Below are positions 8,079 through 16,900 of a DNA stretch of 39,808 nucleotides, in pieces. The position numbers and the translations under genes were made by a program. Position 1 is the first letter of the stretch. Every line of letters begins with the position of its first letter. The notes beneath the pieces were generated by a model, which did not search any database, was not told where the DNA came from, and saw nothing but the letters and a program-made list of their open reading frames with translations. The stretch covers positions 1 through 39,808 of the forward strand of contig JAUZPM010000017.1 in assembly GCA_030705925.1 (NCBI GenBank). The letters are read 5' to 3'. This stretch comes from Bacillota bacterium (GTDB lineage: Bacteria > Bacillota > Clostridia > Oscillospirales > Feifaniaceae).

Positions 8079-8114
8079 GAAAAACAGGCAGGCATAAGAT
8101 CCTGCCTGTTTTTC
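8079..8114 (-). terminator. Perfect hairpin after the peptide gene (terminator/attenuator)
   Basis: A perfect 14-bp stem (8079-8092 with 8101-8114) with an 8-nt loop and T-rich edges begins only 10 nt past the peptide stop codon. The downstream cassette genes have no obvious promoter of their own, so partial read-through is expected. Peptide mRNA would then exceed mRNA for the SLH, kinase and exporter genes. Confidence 0.85.
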
Positions 8115-8124
8115 AATAATTAAC

Positions 8125-8232
8125 TTAATAATCTCCTGTGTCCCCGCCGCTGGGATCGATACTACTGCATGTAATATCCTCAATTTCAAATTCTGTAATT
8201 TCAATTTCTGGTTTTTCATATTGTTTTTTCAT
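8125..8232 (-). CDS. 35-residue acidic peptide, candidate RiPP precursor
   Basis: A gene below the usual length cutoff. The ATG at 8232 is preceded at 7 nt by a perfect AGGAGG, and the stop is TAA at 8125. The peptide opens MKKQYEKPEI (1-10), continues through an acidic stretch rich in alternating I/E/F, and ends SSIDPSGGDTGDY (23-35). Y5-x-x-P8-x-I10 matches the YxxPx(L/I) leader motif bound by PqqD-like domains in lasso systems. Thr21 stands at the penultimate-leader position if the core starts at Ser23, which would put Asp31 at core position 9. The AGGAGG directly abuts the stop codon of the giant LTD gene, giving translational coupling, and a strong hairpin follows. The cassette has no lasso cyclase, so the final structure is unknown. 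Confidence 0.85.
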   Translation of the reverse strand: MKKQYEKPEIEITEFEIEDITCSSIDPSGGDTGDY

Positions 8233-8245
8233 TTTTATACCTCCT

Positions 8246-11200
8246 TTAGTTCATTGTTTGGGATACTGTATTGCTACTGTAAACAATAATGACATTGCCA
8301 TCAGCATCCTTGTAAATCAAATATGCTCTTGCGTACCAGGTATCACCGGATGTTACATTGCACTTGCGAATATAAAATTGATTTGTGGAGTTATTTTTAA
8401 TTTTTCCGCGAATAACATTTGCTGTATCTATTGTGAGTTCAGCAGTTAAAGGCGTATTTGATTTAAGTAAAAGAACGCCGCTTTCCACTAAAGTATAACC
8501 GCTTGGCACAGATCTGTTGGCTGTAAACATAATTGTCTTATTTACAGAATCCATTTGTATGTCCGATGACAATGTAATAAACGGTGAATTTACTGCTGAA
8601 ACTGCGGAGCTCACAAATACCGCTTCAAGAGTAGTGGCGTTCATCGGGGCAAAGTAATTGTAAGTGGAATCGGTGCTTATCTTTACGCCGTCCTGGCTCC
8701 AATAACTGAATTTTTGTCCAGAAGGTGCTGTATTTGCCACGACTGTTACCGGCATATCGAACTTAAACTGCCCGGATGTACCGCCCGTGGATAGCGTTCC
8801 ATTGACAACGGTTACTGTATAAGTGGTATCAAGCCTCTTATAAACGGCATTTACCGTTAAATCACTGGTAACGTTATTAAACGATTTATCCCAACCTGTA
8901 AACTGATATCCTGCAAAATTAGGTGTGCTTGGCGGAGATGCGGCTAACCCTTTTCCAACGCTGCTTGATTGCAGAATTTTGCCGCTTTTATCTTTAAATA
9001 TTACTGTGAATTGAGTTGTTTCTGCCGTTGGAATTCTTACAAATACCGCTTTCACAGAAATGTTTTCGCCCATTATAAAGTCGCAGCTCGGCTGCGTGGA
9101 AATAATGCTACCGGATATAGTGTCCTGCCAATAGGCAAATGTATCTCCATCACTCGGAGTTGCAGTAATGTGGATACTTGACCCTTTAACCGGCTGGGCT
9201 TCAAAATTAGGTGCCAAACCAGCTGAATCATTATTCATTTTGACGATGCCATTTCCTTCAGCTATGACTGTTAAAGAGCCTTTTGGCATCTCAACAAAGC
9301 TGGAGGTCAGGGATAAATCACTTGTTACTTTGAACGAATAATTAGGCAGCGGCGATACTAATTCATTTCCTGCGTACCAACCGTTGAAATTATAATTTGG
9401 ACTGGGAATTGCACGCAGAGTAGCGTACTCTCCATCACTGTATGCCCCCGCTCCGCTTATTGCTCCGTTGACTGGATCCGCTATAGTTACTATATAAGTT
9501 TTGGGTGCGGCTTCGGCAATTATTGTTGTCCCGAAAGGAGCCAAGTCTAACGCTGTATTCTTAGTTATAGTTGCAGTTAATACAACGGGGACGTTTCCTA
9601 TAGCGCTTGAAGGACGAGTCACAACGCCGTCATTACTTATATAGGCAGTGTTGGAAGAAGCCCATGTAACAATAACATCGCCGTATTTAGTTGAAATTGT
9701 TTTCGGCAACGTGATGTTCTCTGTCAACGTTGACGCAATGGAAAGTGATTCCTTAGCGAGTGAAACTGCTAATTTATCGGCAGCCGCTGTTAACGCATCT
9801 TTCTTTTCATCCGGGACAAGTGCTTTTTGCAGTACTGAAAGTCCATTATACGCGCTATTTGCGGCGTCTACTGACGTTTCAGTAGGTATTGCGCCAATTG
9901 CGTCTATCAGCGCGATTACGTTATCTGCTTCAAGGGTATCAAATGCAGTTTCAGCATCTGTTAGGGTCTTGTAATTTGAAACAAGTGCTTGATCTGCAGG
10001 CGACAGATTATTATAAGCTGTGCGTGCCGCTGCGATTGCCGGACCACTGTCCATAGATACAATGCCGATTGCGTCAATCAGATGTTCCACAGTTACATAC
10101 GCAGGAGTTCCGGCTACTGTAAATGTAATTGAATACGTCTTTGTTGTTCCGTCTTCTGCTGTCACGACTATTTCAGTTTCGCCCGGCAGTGTTGACGCCG
10201 CAGTAACATTCGCTGTTGCACTCTTATTGGCCGTTGTGGCTGAAACCATTGGGACAATAGACGTACCGTAAGGCAGCGTAACTGTATAGTTTTCCGTTGC
10301 CGGCGAGAAATTGTCTATTGTAACACCGCCTACAGTCAAGTCAGACAGTGTCGCATCGGATGATTTAGCTACTTTGAATGTAACTGTGTATGTCTTAACA
10401 TCTTTGTTCTGTGCTGTTACAACTACAGTTGCGCTATCGTTGACGGATTTTGCCTGAACGATAGACATCGTTGCTGTAGAATCCTCCAATAACGCATCAA
10501 TTGCTGGTGGGATCGATGTACCAGCTGGGAGTATTACAGTATAGTTCGTTGTCGCCGGATCAAATGCAGGTGACAGATTGTAATTTCCGACAGTAATGGA
10601 ACGCAGGTTATTATCTGTTGACGCTTCCGCAAGAGTAAAGTTAACTGTATAGGTCTTATTTGTTGCGCCGTCTTCAGCTGTGACAACTACTGTTGCCGAT
10701 CCCGTCAGAGTACTCGCTTGAGTAATTGAGACGGTTGCTCCGCCGTCTGACGTTACAGCCGAAACAATTGGTGCATCAGTCGTGCCATACGGCAATTTAA
10801 CATTGTATGTGTAGGTTGTTGGGCTGAAATTATCAATTCCACTACCATTGAATTGTAAATTAGACAACGTTGCATCATTAGATTTGGCAACTGTAAAGTT
10901 TATAGTATATGTTTTTGTTACTTTTCCGTCTTCTGATGTTACCTTAATTTGCGCTGATCCGGTTGTTGAAGCTGCCTGCGTATATGCTATAGTCGCAAAA
11001 GTGCTGGAGGCATTCGCGCTTACAGAAGGCGCACTTTTTGTTCCGTGCGGCAATGTAACCGTATACGCGGTTGTATTTGTATTAAATGAAGGCGATATTG
11101 TTCCAACAGGAACAGTTATAGACGCTAAGCCTGCATCAGAGGATAAAAGTTGCCCCGGCAAAATTGTACCCGGTGTTGCATTAGCTTTTGGTTGATATAT

Positions 11201-13234
11201 TGTTGCGGTAATTGAACCTTTTGCCTGTTTGAACAAAGCGGTTTTTCCGGCTGCAATATCAGGCGACGATTCCTTCTCACCATTGTATGTTGATGATGCT
11301 ACCGTTGCTGCTTTACCGATTGAATATAAGCTCAAGGTCGTGGCGTACGAGTTGGGGAGATTACCTGCTCCTGATATACCAGTACCATTTTCATCACATT
11401 GCAGCACTATAATACGATGGGCTTTATCCAACGATAAGTTATTTCCAAAATCAGTGCTGTTGCTAGCAAATGCTGCCCAAAAACCAGCCTTATCACTTTC
11501 GGAGGTATATTTAAGAAAAGACTTTGTGCTGCTGTCTGTCATATACATTGCAAATACATATGTTTGATGAGGCTGCAATAAAGTCGGGCCTTCTCCTTCG
11601 GTAAGAAAATACTTGTCGATAGAAGATCCCACTTTCAGCTGCAAATCAGCAAGGGGTACAGGGTCATCACCAGTAACATAAACCTCGACAAATTCTGTAT
11701 TGTCATTACTATTAGCAAGGCTTGGATCAGGAAGTGCTTCGGAGATAAGAAGGCCGTAATTATATAATTTTGATTCGTATGAAACCAGCGTATTATAGTT
11801 TGTCACCAATAATTTTTGTATAGTGCTCAAAGACTCATAGGCTGACCTTGCACTTTTTACTGCGTTTTTGTCTGTCCCGCTTAATGCGGTAATCAAATCA
11901 ATGACATCTTGAGCAGCTGATTTATCTTCTGCTGATCCTAGAGCTACGTTTAGAGGACTATCCGGCGTACCCGCGTAGGTTATATTCCCGCTGCTGTCTT
12001 CGGCTGTAATATAATAATCGATTGTGGACCCGTTAAACGGATAATAGGATAGATTTAAAGGAACTTTACAAGAAAAAGTTGAGCTTTTAACAGGGGCGGA
12101 TTTTATCATGCAGCAATTGTTACTTAATAATGATGATTTATAAGCGGTGCTGCCCGTTTGTCTATACATTACATGAAAAGAATTAAGGCCGGTTTCGTCA
12201 GTTGCCGTACCATTTATCTGTATTTCAGGCGTGGTGCCTGTAAAATATTGTGCTGTATTATTCGTAATAACCGGTTTGTTATTATCTCCGGACCCGGGAA
12301 TTTGCCAACTCTTGAGCCCGGTGCCTATTGTTGCTGTTTGCATTGTGACATGTTCTGAATCCGAATTTGCAGGTGTATATGAAACGCCAAGAACCGGATC
12401 ATAAAAAAGATCGATTGATTTGTTATTGTCGGCGGTTGAGGCGCGCATATAATATGCCGTGCTGACAATATCCGAATCATTGGTCAAAACATGGTTTTTA
12501 TCGGTGGAAGCGGTTGCGGTATTTTTAACTATGTATAAGATTCCTCGTCTGGCGGTATTGCCGGGCGTACCGGCCGGACTTGCCTGTCCGATATATGCTA
12601 GATTATCCAGGAAGAAGTTACTTCCGGCAGTATAACTGGCACTATATTGAGTTAATGAAGCAGTCATACTGGAACCGGATAAATTTTTTGGATATTCAGC
12701 ATAACAAATCCTCGAAGTATCTGTAATCCCGTATGTGCTAACAAAACTATCCTTTTTTAATGCATAATATGGAGATGATGGACTTGTGACACTACTCGGA
12801 GTCCATTTGATCCATACCGCTTTAGTATCATGAGAGTGAATAATCAGCGTGCCAGTATCAGCAACTTCACCGGCGGTATACGAAGAAGTCGCAGTAAACT
12901 TATTAATTCCTGTGTAGGTTGGACTGTAGAGTTTTGGATCGCAAACACTTGTCATTGCAAAGGGTGCCACATAATCCAATTTTTGAGCTAATGCATAATT
13001 GCTTAAATCAATATCATTGTCTGTAGTGTTGTAAATCTCGATCGCGTCAAAGCCGTCCTGGCCGGTGTTAGCCTCGTTGGCTGAGTTTTGTACTACTTCT
13101 GTCACAATTAAGGGCGGCACATTGCTTGATGCAGTCGCAGGCTGATTGTCTGCAAATGCCCCACTAGGAAATGCGCTGAAAATCATGCATGCTATTAATG
13201 CAATGGAGATGCCTGATTTAGCTGCTTTTTTCAT
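8246..13234 (-). CDS. Giant secreted multidomain protein: LTD, cadherin-like and InlB-type repeats (LTD1)
   Basis: A 1662-residue exported protein. The signal peptide is at residues 1-28 (hydrophobic IALIACMIFSAFPSGAFA). Domains in order: lamin-tail domain from about 40 (PPLIVTEVVQ..DAIEIYN), a second LTD at about 490 (LLISEALPDPSLAN), four cadherin-like beta-sandwich units at about 700-1040 (each ends near AEDG..KTYTxxFxVA), a helical region, an atrophied bacterial Ig-like domain (about 1165-1240), InlB-type repeats (about 1245-1500) and a beta-rich C-terminus. There is no LPXTG sorting signal. I chose the ATG at 13234 over one at 13279 because GGAGG precedes it and the paralogue starts there. 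The role is probably cell-surface structure or adhesion. The stop codon touches the peptide's ribosome binding site. Confidence 0.92.
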   Translation of the reverse strand: MKKAAKSGISIALIACMIFSAFPSGAFADNQPATASSNVPPLIVTEVVQNSANEANTGQDGFDAIEIYNTTDNDIDLSNYALAQKLDYVAPFAMTSVCDPKLYSPTYTGINKFTATSSYTAGEVADTGTLIIHSHDTKAVWIKWTPSSVTSPSSPYYALKKDSFVSTYGITDTSRICYAEYPKNLSGSSMTASLTQYSASYTAGSNFFLDNLAYIGQASPAGTPGNTARRGILYIVKNTATASTDKNHVLTNDSDIVSTAYYMRASTADNNKSIDLFYDPVLGVSYTPANSDSEHVTMQTATIGTGLKSWQIPGSGDNNKPVITNNTAQYFTGTTPEIQINGTATDETGLNSFHVMYRQTGSTAYKSSLLSNNCCMIKSAPVKSSTFSCKVPLNLSYYPFNGSTIDYYITAEDSSGNITYAGTPDSPLNVALGSAEDKSAAQDVIDLITALSGTDKNAVKSARSAYESLSTIQKLLVTNYNTLVSYESKLYNYGLLISEALPDPSLANSNDNTEFVEVYVTGDDPVPLADLQLKVGSSIDKYFLTEGEGPTLLQPHQTYVFAMYMTDSSTKSFLKYTSESDKAGFWAAFASNSTDFGNNLSLDKAHRIIVLQCDENGTGISGAGNLPNSYATTLSLYSIGKAATVASSTYNGEKESSPDIAAGKTALFKQAKGSITATIYQPKANATPGTILPGQLLSSDAGLASITVPVGTISPSFNTNTTAYTVTLPHGTKSAPSVSANASSTFATIAYTQAASTTGSAQIKVTSEDGKVTKTYTINFTVAKSNDATLSNLQFNGSGIDNFSPTTYTYNVKLPYGTTDAPIVSAVTSDGGATVSITQASTLTGSATVVVTAEDGATNKTYTVNFTLAEASTDNNLRSITVGNYNLSPAFDPATTNYTVILPAGTSIPPAIDALLEDSTATMSIVQAKSVNDSATVVVTAQNKDVKTYTVTFKVAKSSDATLSDLTVGGVTIDNFSPATENYTVTLPYGTSIVPMVSATTANKSATANVTAASTLPGETEIVVTAEDGTTKTYSITFTVAGTPAYVTVEHLIDAIGIVSMDSGPAIAAARTAYNNLSPADQALVSNYKTLTDAETAFDTLEADNVIALIDAIGAIPTETSVDAANSAYNGLSVLQKALVPDEKKDALTAAADKLAVSLAKESLSIASTLTENITLPKTISTKYGDVIVTWASSNTAYISNDGVVTRPSSAIGNVPVVLTATITKNTALDLAPFGTTIIAEAAPKTYIVTIADPVNGAISGAGAYSDGEYATLRAIPSPNYNFNGWYAGNELVSPLPNYSFKVTSDLSLTSSFVEMPKGSLTVIAEGNGIVKMNNDSAGLAPNFEAQPVKGSSIHITATPSDGDTFAYWQDTISGSIISTQPSCDFIMGENISVKAVFVRIPTAETTQFTVIFKDKSGKILQSSSVGKGLAASPPSTPNFAGYQFTGWDKSFNNVTSDLTVNAVYKRLDTTYTVTVVNGTLSTGGTSGQFKFDMPVTVVANTAPSGQKFSYWSQDGVKISTDSTYNYFAPMNATTLEAVFVSSAVSAVNSPFITLSSDIQMDSVNKTIMFTANRSVPSGYTLVESGVLLLKSNTPLTAELTIDTANVIRGKIKNNSTNQFYIRKCNVTSGDTWYARAYLIYKDADGNVIIVYSSNTVSQTMN

Positions 13235-13284
13235 TCTCTTTCCTCCAATTAATCGCAAAAGATTGGAAAAGCTTTCCACGATTA

Positions 13285-13312
13285 ATTATATGTCTAGATT
13301 TTGCTAACTCAA
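13285..13312 (-). promoter_or_regulatory. SigA-type promoter of LTD1 and the peptide cassette
   Basis: Minus strand: TTGAGT (13307-13312), 16-bp spacer, TATAAT (13285-13290). This places the transcription start about 44 nt before the LTD1 ATG. No other convincing promoter was seen between LTD1 and the nucleotidyltransferase, so the cassette probably depends on it. Confidence 0.65.
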
Positions 13313-13408
13313 TATGTAATATACTTACATTGTTTTATGTGACAATTGGCAGCAATTACATATAATTGCATTAAAAACATATAAAGGATGTTGAGATAAG
13401 ATATGTAA
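13312..13408. promoter_or_regulatory. Three ATATGTAA/TTACATAT boxes upstream of LTD1
   Basis: The 8-mer occurs exactly at 13312-13319 (ATATGTAA), 13356-13363 (TTACATAT) and 13401-13408 (ATATGTAA). The first two are 44 bp apart, and TGACAATTG lies between them at 13340-13348. The same arrangement, including the 44-bp spacing, recurs upstream of LTD2, which suggests a shared regulator. The remaining bases of 13280-13517 are AT-rich with no gene. Confidence 0.55.
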
Positions 13409-13517
13409 ACAATTTTAGAAAGCATATCATAAAATATTTTAAAGGCTATAATGCTTACTTCTTTCCGATTATTTCAAAACTTTTCTTTCACTTCAATTTA
13501 TATTTTTCATACTTATA

Positions 13518-13544
13518 CAAAAAAGCCCAGCTCTCGCTGGACTT
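13518..13544 (-). terminator. Terminator of LTD2
   Basis: On the minus strand, AAGTCCAGC, a GAGA loop and GCTGGGCTT form a 9-bp stem with one wobble pair, followed by a T run (complement of the A run at 13519-13524). It lies about 110 nt past the end of the broken LTD2 reading frame. The adjacent bases 13541-13558 share a TGTCGAAAAAGT motif with the element at 31.07 kb. Confidence 0.8.
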
Positions 13545-13651
13545 TTTCGACAATCTGATACTGTCGGCATAACACCGAAAGTTTTTTGTAAATAAAATTT
13601 GATAAATCTTATGCTAAAAACATCATTGCTGTTAGGCTTAAAGTTTTATAA

Positions 13652-13692
13652 ATTAACTTGCAATTGTAAATTGTATAGTATACGTTTTCGTG
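13652..13692 (-). repeat. 41-bp exact direct repeat, copy B
   Basis: Identical in sequence and orientation to 2561-2601. Here it is the last 13 codons or so of the disrupted cadherin-like domain of LTD2. Past 13692 the two loci keep only partial similarity. Confidence 0.95.
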
Positions 13693-13912
13693 CTTATCCC
13701 ATCTTCGGCAGACACAAGAATCTGCGCCGTTCCGCTCGTTGAAGTCGCCTGTGTGTAGGATATCGTTGCTGAACTGCTGGATGCTGTTGCGCATACAGTC
13801 GGCGCAGAAGTTGTGCCCTGCGGCAACGTAACGGTATACGAAGTTGTATTTGCACTAAATAAAGGTGAAATTGTTCATATAGGAACTGTTATTGATGATA
13901 GCCCTGCATATC
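13653..13912 (-). pseudogene. Detached 3' end of LTD2 (cadherin-like domain lost by frameshift and nonsense codon)
   Basis: After the LTD2 stop at 13913-13915, the next frame immediately reads AGLSSITVPI, then a TGA (13875-13877) where the paralogue has Gly, then TISPLFSANTTSYTVTLPQG through AEDG to TKTYTIQFTIAS and TAA at 13653-13655. The match to LTD1 (AGLASITVPVGTISPSF..) shows one missing base near 13908-13915 plus one nonsense change. The domain is otherwise well preserved, so the damage is recent or is read through by recoding. A sequencing error could explain the frameshift but would have to be joined by a second error to explain the TGA. Confidence 0.85.
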
Positions 13913-16900
13913 TTATAAAAGCTGGCCTGGCAGAATGGTTCCCGGGGTAGCAGTGGCATTTTTTTGATACAGCACCGCTGTAACTGAATTTGCTACTTGC
14001 TTAAATAAAACGGATTTTCCGGCGGAAATGTCAGGCGATGACGTGCTCTCGCCGTTATATGTCGAGGACGCCACCGTAGCAGCTTTTCCTTTTGAATATA
14101 AGCTCACGGTCGTAGTGGGCCCATTGGGTATATTGCTTGCGCCATCAATTCCCATTCCGTTTTGATCACACTGCAGCGCGATGATGCGGTGAGCGGCATC
14201 CAGCGATAAACCGCTGCCGAAATCAGCTGTGTTGTTTGCAAAAGCTGTCCAGAAATTCGCCTTGTCGCTTTCGTAATAATATTTGAGCGATGACTTATTG
14301 CAGCTGTCTGTTAGATATATTCCAAACACATATGTCTGGTGCGGCTGCAACGAAGTCGGTCCATTCCCCTCAGTGACAAAATAGTTATCGGTGTATGACC
14401 CGCCGGCATTTTGAATTTTAAGTGATAAATCCGAAAGAGGCACAGGGTCGTCGCCAGTAACATATACTTCTAAGAATTCTGTATTATCGTTACTGTTTGC
14501 AAGGCTTGGATCAGGCAATATTTCGGAAATTAGCAGACCATAATCATACAAATTTGATTCATACGAAACCAGCGTATTATAGTTCGTCACCAATAATTTC
14601 TGCGCCGTGCTTAACGATTCATAAGCAGATCTGGCATTTTTTACTGCTGCTTTGTCAGTTCCAGTTAATGCAGTAATCATATTTACTACATTCTGCGCTA
14701 TTGGCTCATCAGCCATTGTGCCTATATAATCAATAAGATCACAGGGGCGATCTGGCGAAATAGTATAGTCATCACCATCGTATAATATATTTCCAAGAGC
14801 ATCTTCGTAAACAAAATAAAATTGGATATCAGTCCCGCTAAACGGACAACAAGGTGTATTTATTGGGAACGTCCCATTGACGGTAACGTATGTAATAGGA
14901 GTAGAACTTAGCATGCAGCATTCTGTTTTCATCGGTTTATAGGCGGTTTCGCCGGCTTTTCTGTACATTAAATGTGCCGTAACAAATCCACTGCTGGCAC
15001 CGCTACTAGAGCTTATAGCCAATTCGGGTGTGTTGCCTGTTACCATATTCCCATAGGGAACATATTGATATCCATCAGTATTGTCGCCTCCCATTCCCGG
15101 CATTTGCCAAGTTTTAAGCCCTGAGCTGACGGGAAGTCCCATTGTAGGTGTTTGTGCTGCGGCATGTTGTGAATTAGAGTTTGCCGGCACATACGAAACA
15201 CCTAAAATCGGATCAAAGAAAAGGTCGATTGATTTGTTATTATCGGTACCGGTGGCGCGCATATAATATGCCGTGCTGACGATATCGGAATCATTAGTCA
15301 ATACGCCGTTTTTATCAGAGGAAGCAGTCGCAGTGTTTTTAACTATATACAAGATACCGCGCCTGGCAGTATTTGCTGCATCAGTTCCAGGCGTGCCAGC
15401 CGGGCTTTCTTGACCAACATATGCTAGATTATTAAGGAAGAAATTACTTCCTGCAGTATAACTGGCACTATTTTGAGTCAACGAAGCAGTCATGGTTCCT
15501 GATCCTGATAAATTCTTCGGGTATTCGGCATAGCAGATTCTTGAAGTATCTGTAATTCCGTATTTTGCAGCAAAATTACTCTTATTTAATGAATAATACG
15601 GGCAGCTTGGGCTTGTAATATTTGTGCCTGAACTTGGAGTCCACCTGACCCATACTGCTTTAGTGTCGTGGGGATGAATAATCAGTGCCTCCGCATCGGC
15701 CGCTTCACCAGATGTATATGAAGATGTTGCTGTAAATCTATTGATTCCTGTATACGTCGGACTGTAGAAATTCGGATCAAATGCGCTTGTCATATTAAAT
15801 TGTGAAACATAATCCGACTTCTGTGCTATTGCATAATCGCTTAAATTTATATCATGGTCTGAAGTGTTATAAATCTCGATTGCGTCATAGGCGTCCTGAC
15901 CGGTAGTAGATTCATTATCCGCGTTTTGCACAACTTCTGTCACTATTAATGGTGGTGCATAGTAGTTTGCAGCTTTATCGTATGAATCTCTAAAGTTTAT
16001 GGTATATGTTTTAGTTGCTCCATTTTCAGCTGTCACTACGATTTGCGCTGTCCCGGTTGAAGAAGTGGCCTGCGTGTAGGCTATAGTCGCTAAACTGCTG
16101 GACGCTGTTGCACTTACAGCCGGTGCATATAATGAACCGTATGGTAATGTACAAGTATATGTGGTTGTATTTGCAGCAAATGCAGGTGAAATTGTTCCAA
16201 AAGGAACAGTTATAGATGTTAAATTCGCATCACTTGACTGCAGCGTCTGACCGGACAAAATCGTTCCGGGCGTAGCTGCCGCCTTTTTCTGATAAAGCGC
16301 TGCAGTAACAGAATTTGCCACTTGCTTAAATAAAGCGGATTTTCCAGCAGCTATATCAGGCGAAGAAGTACTCTCGCCGTTATAAGTCGATGACGCAACA
16401 GTAGCGGCTTTCCCTTTTGAATATAAACTTACGGTAGTCGCAGGACTATTTGGAAGATTACTGGCTCCGTCTATTCCAAATCCATAATCGTTACATTGCA
16501 GTGCTATAATCCGATGCGCCTTATCAAGCGTCAAATTGCTTCCGAAATCTACGGTATTACCTGCAAATGATGTCCAGAAATTCTCTTTATCGCTCTCCGA
16601 TGTATATTTAAGGCCAGATTTATTGAAGCTATCTGTCAAATATACACCAAATACATATGTCTGATATGGCTGTAATGAAGTCGGTCCCTCACCTTCAGTA
16701 ATAAAATAATTATCGGTATACGATCCTCCGGCATTTTGAATTTTAAGCTGAAGATCAGAAAGAGGTACAGGGTCGCTGCCAGTAACATGAACCTCTAAAA
16801 ATTCTGTGTTGTCGTTGTTATTTGCAAGACTTGGATCAGGCAAAATTTCAGAAATGAGAAGACCGTAGTTATATAATTGTGATTCATACGAAACCAGCGT

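Noticed and set aside
2681-8232. A complete lasso-peptide cluster
   Set aside because: The asparagine-synthetase-like cyclase and the transglutaminase-like leader peptidase are missing, and the predicted core leaves too short a tail for threading.
8246-13234. LPXTG or similar sorting signal on the giant LTD proteins
   Set aside because: The C-termini of LTD1, LTD3 and the partial gene lack the motif, a hydrophobic helix and a basic tail; LTD2 is truncated.
13609-13794. A 61-residue gene downstream of LTD2
   Set aside because: It is a different frame of the detached LTD2 domain and has no ribosome binding site.
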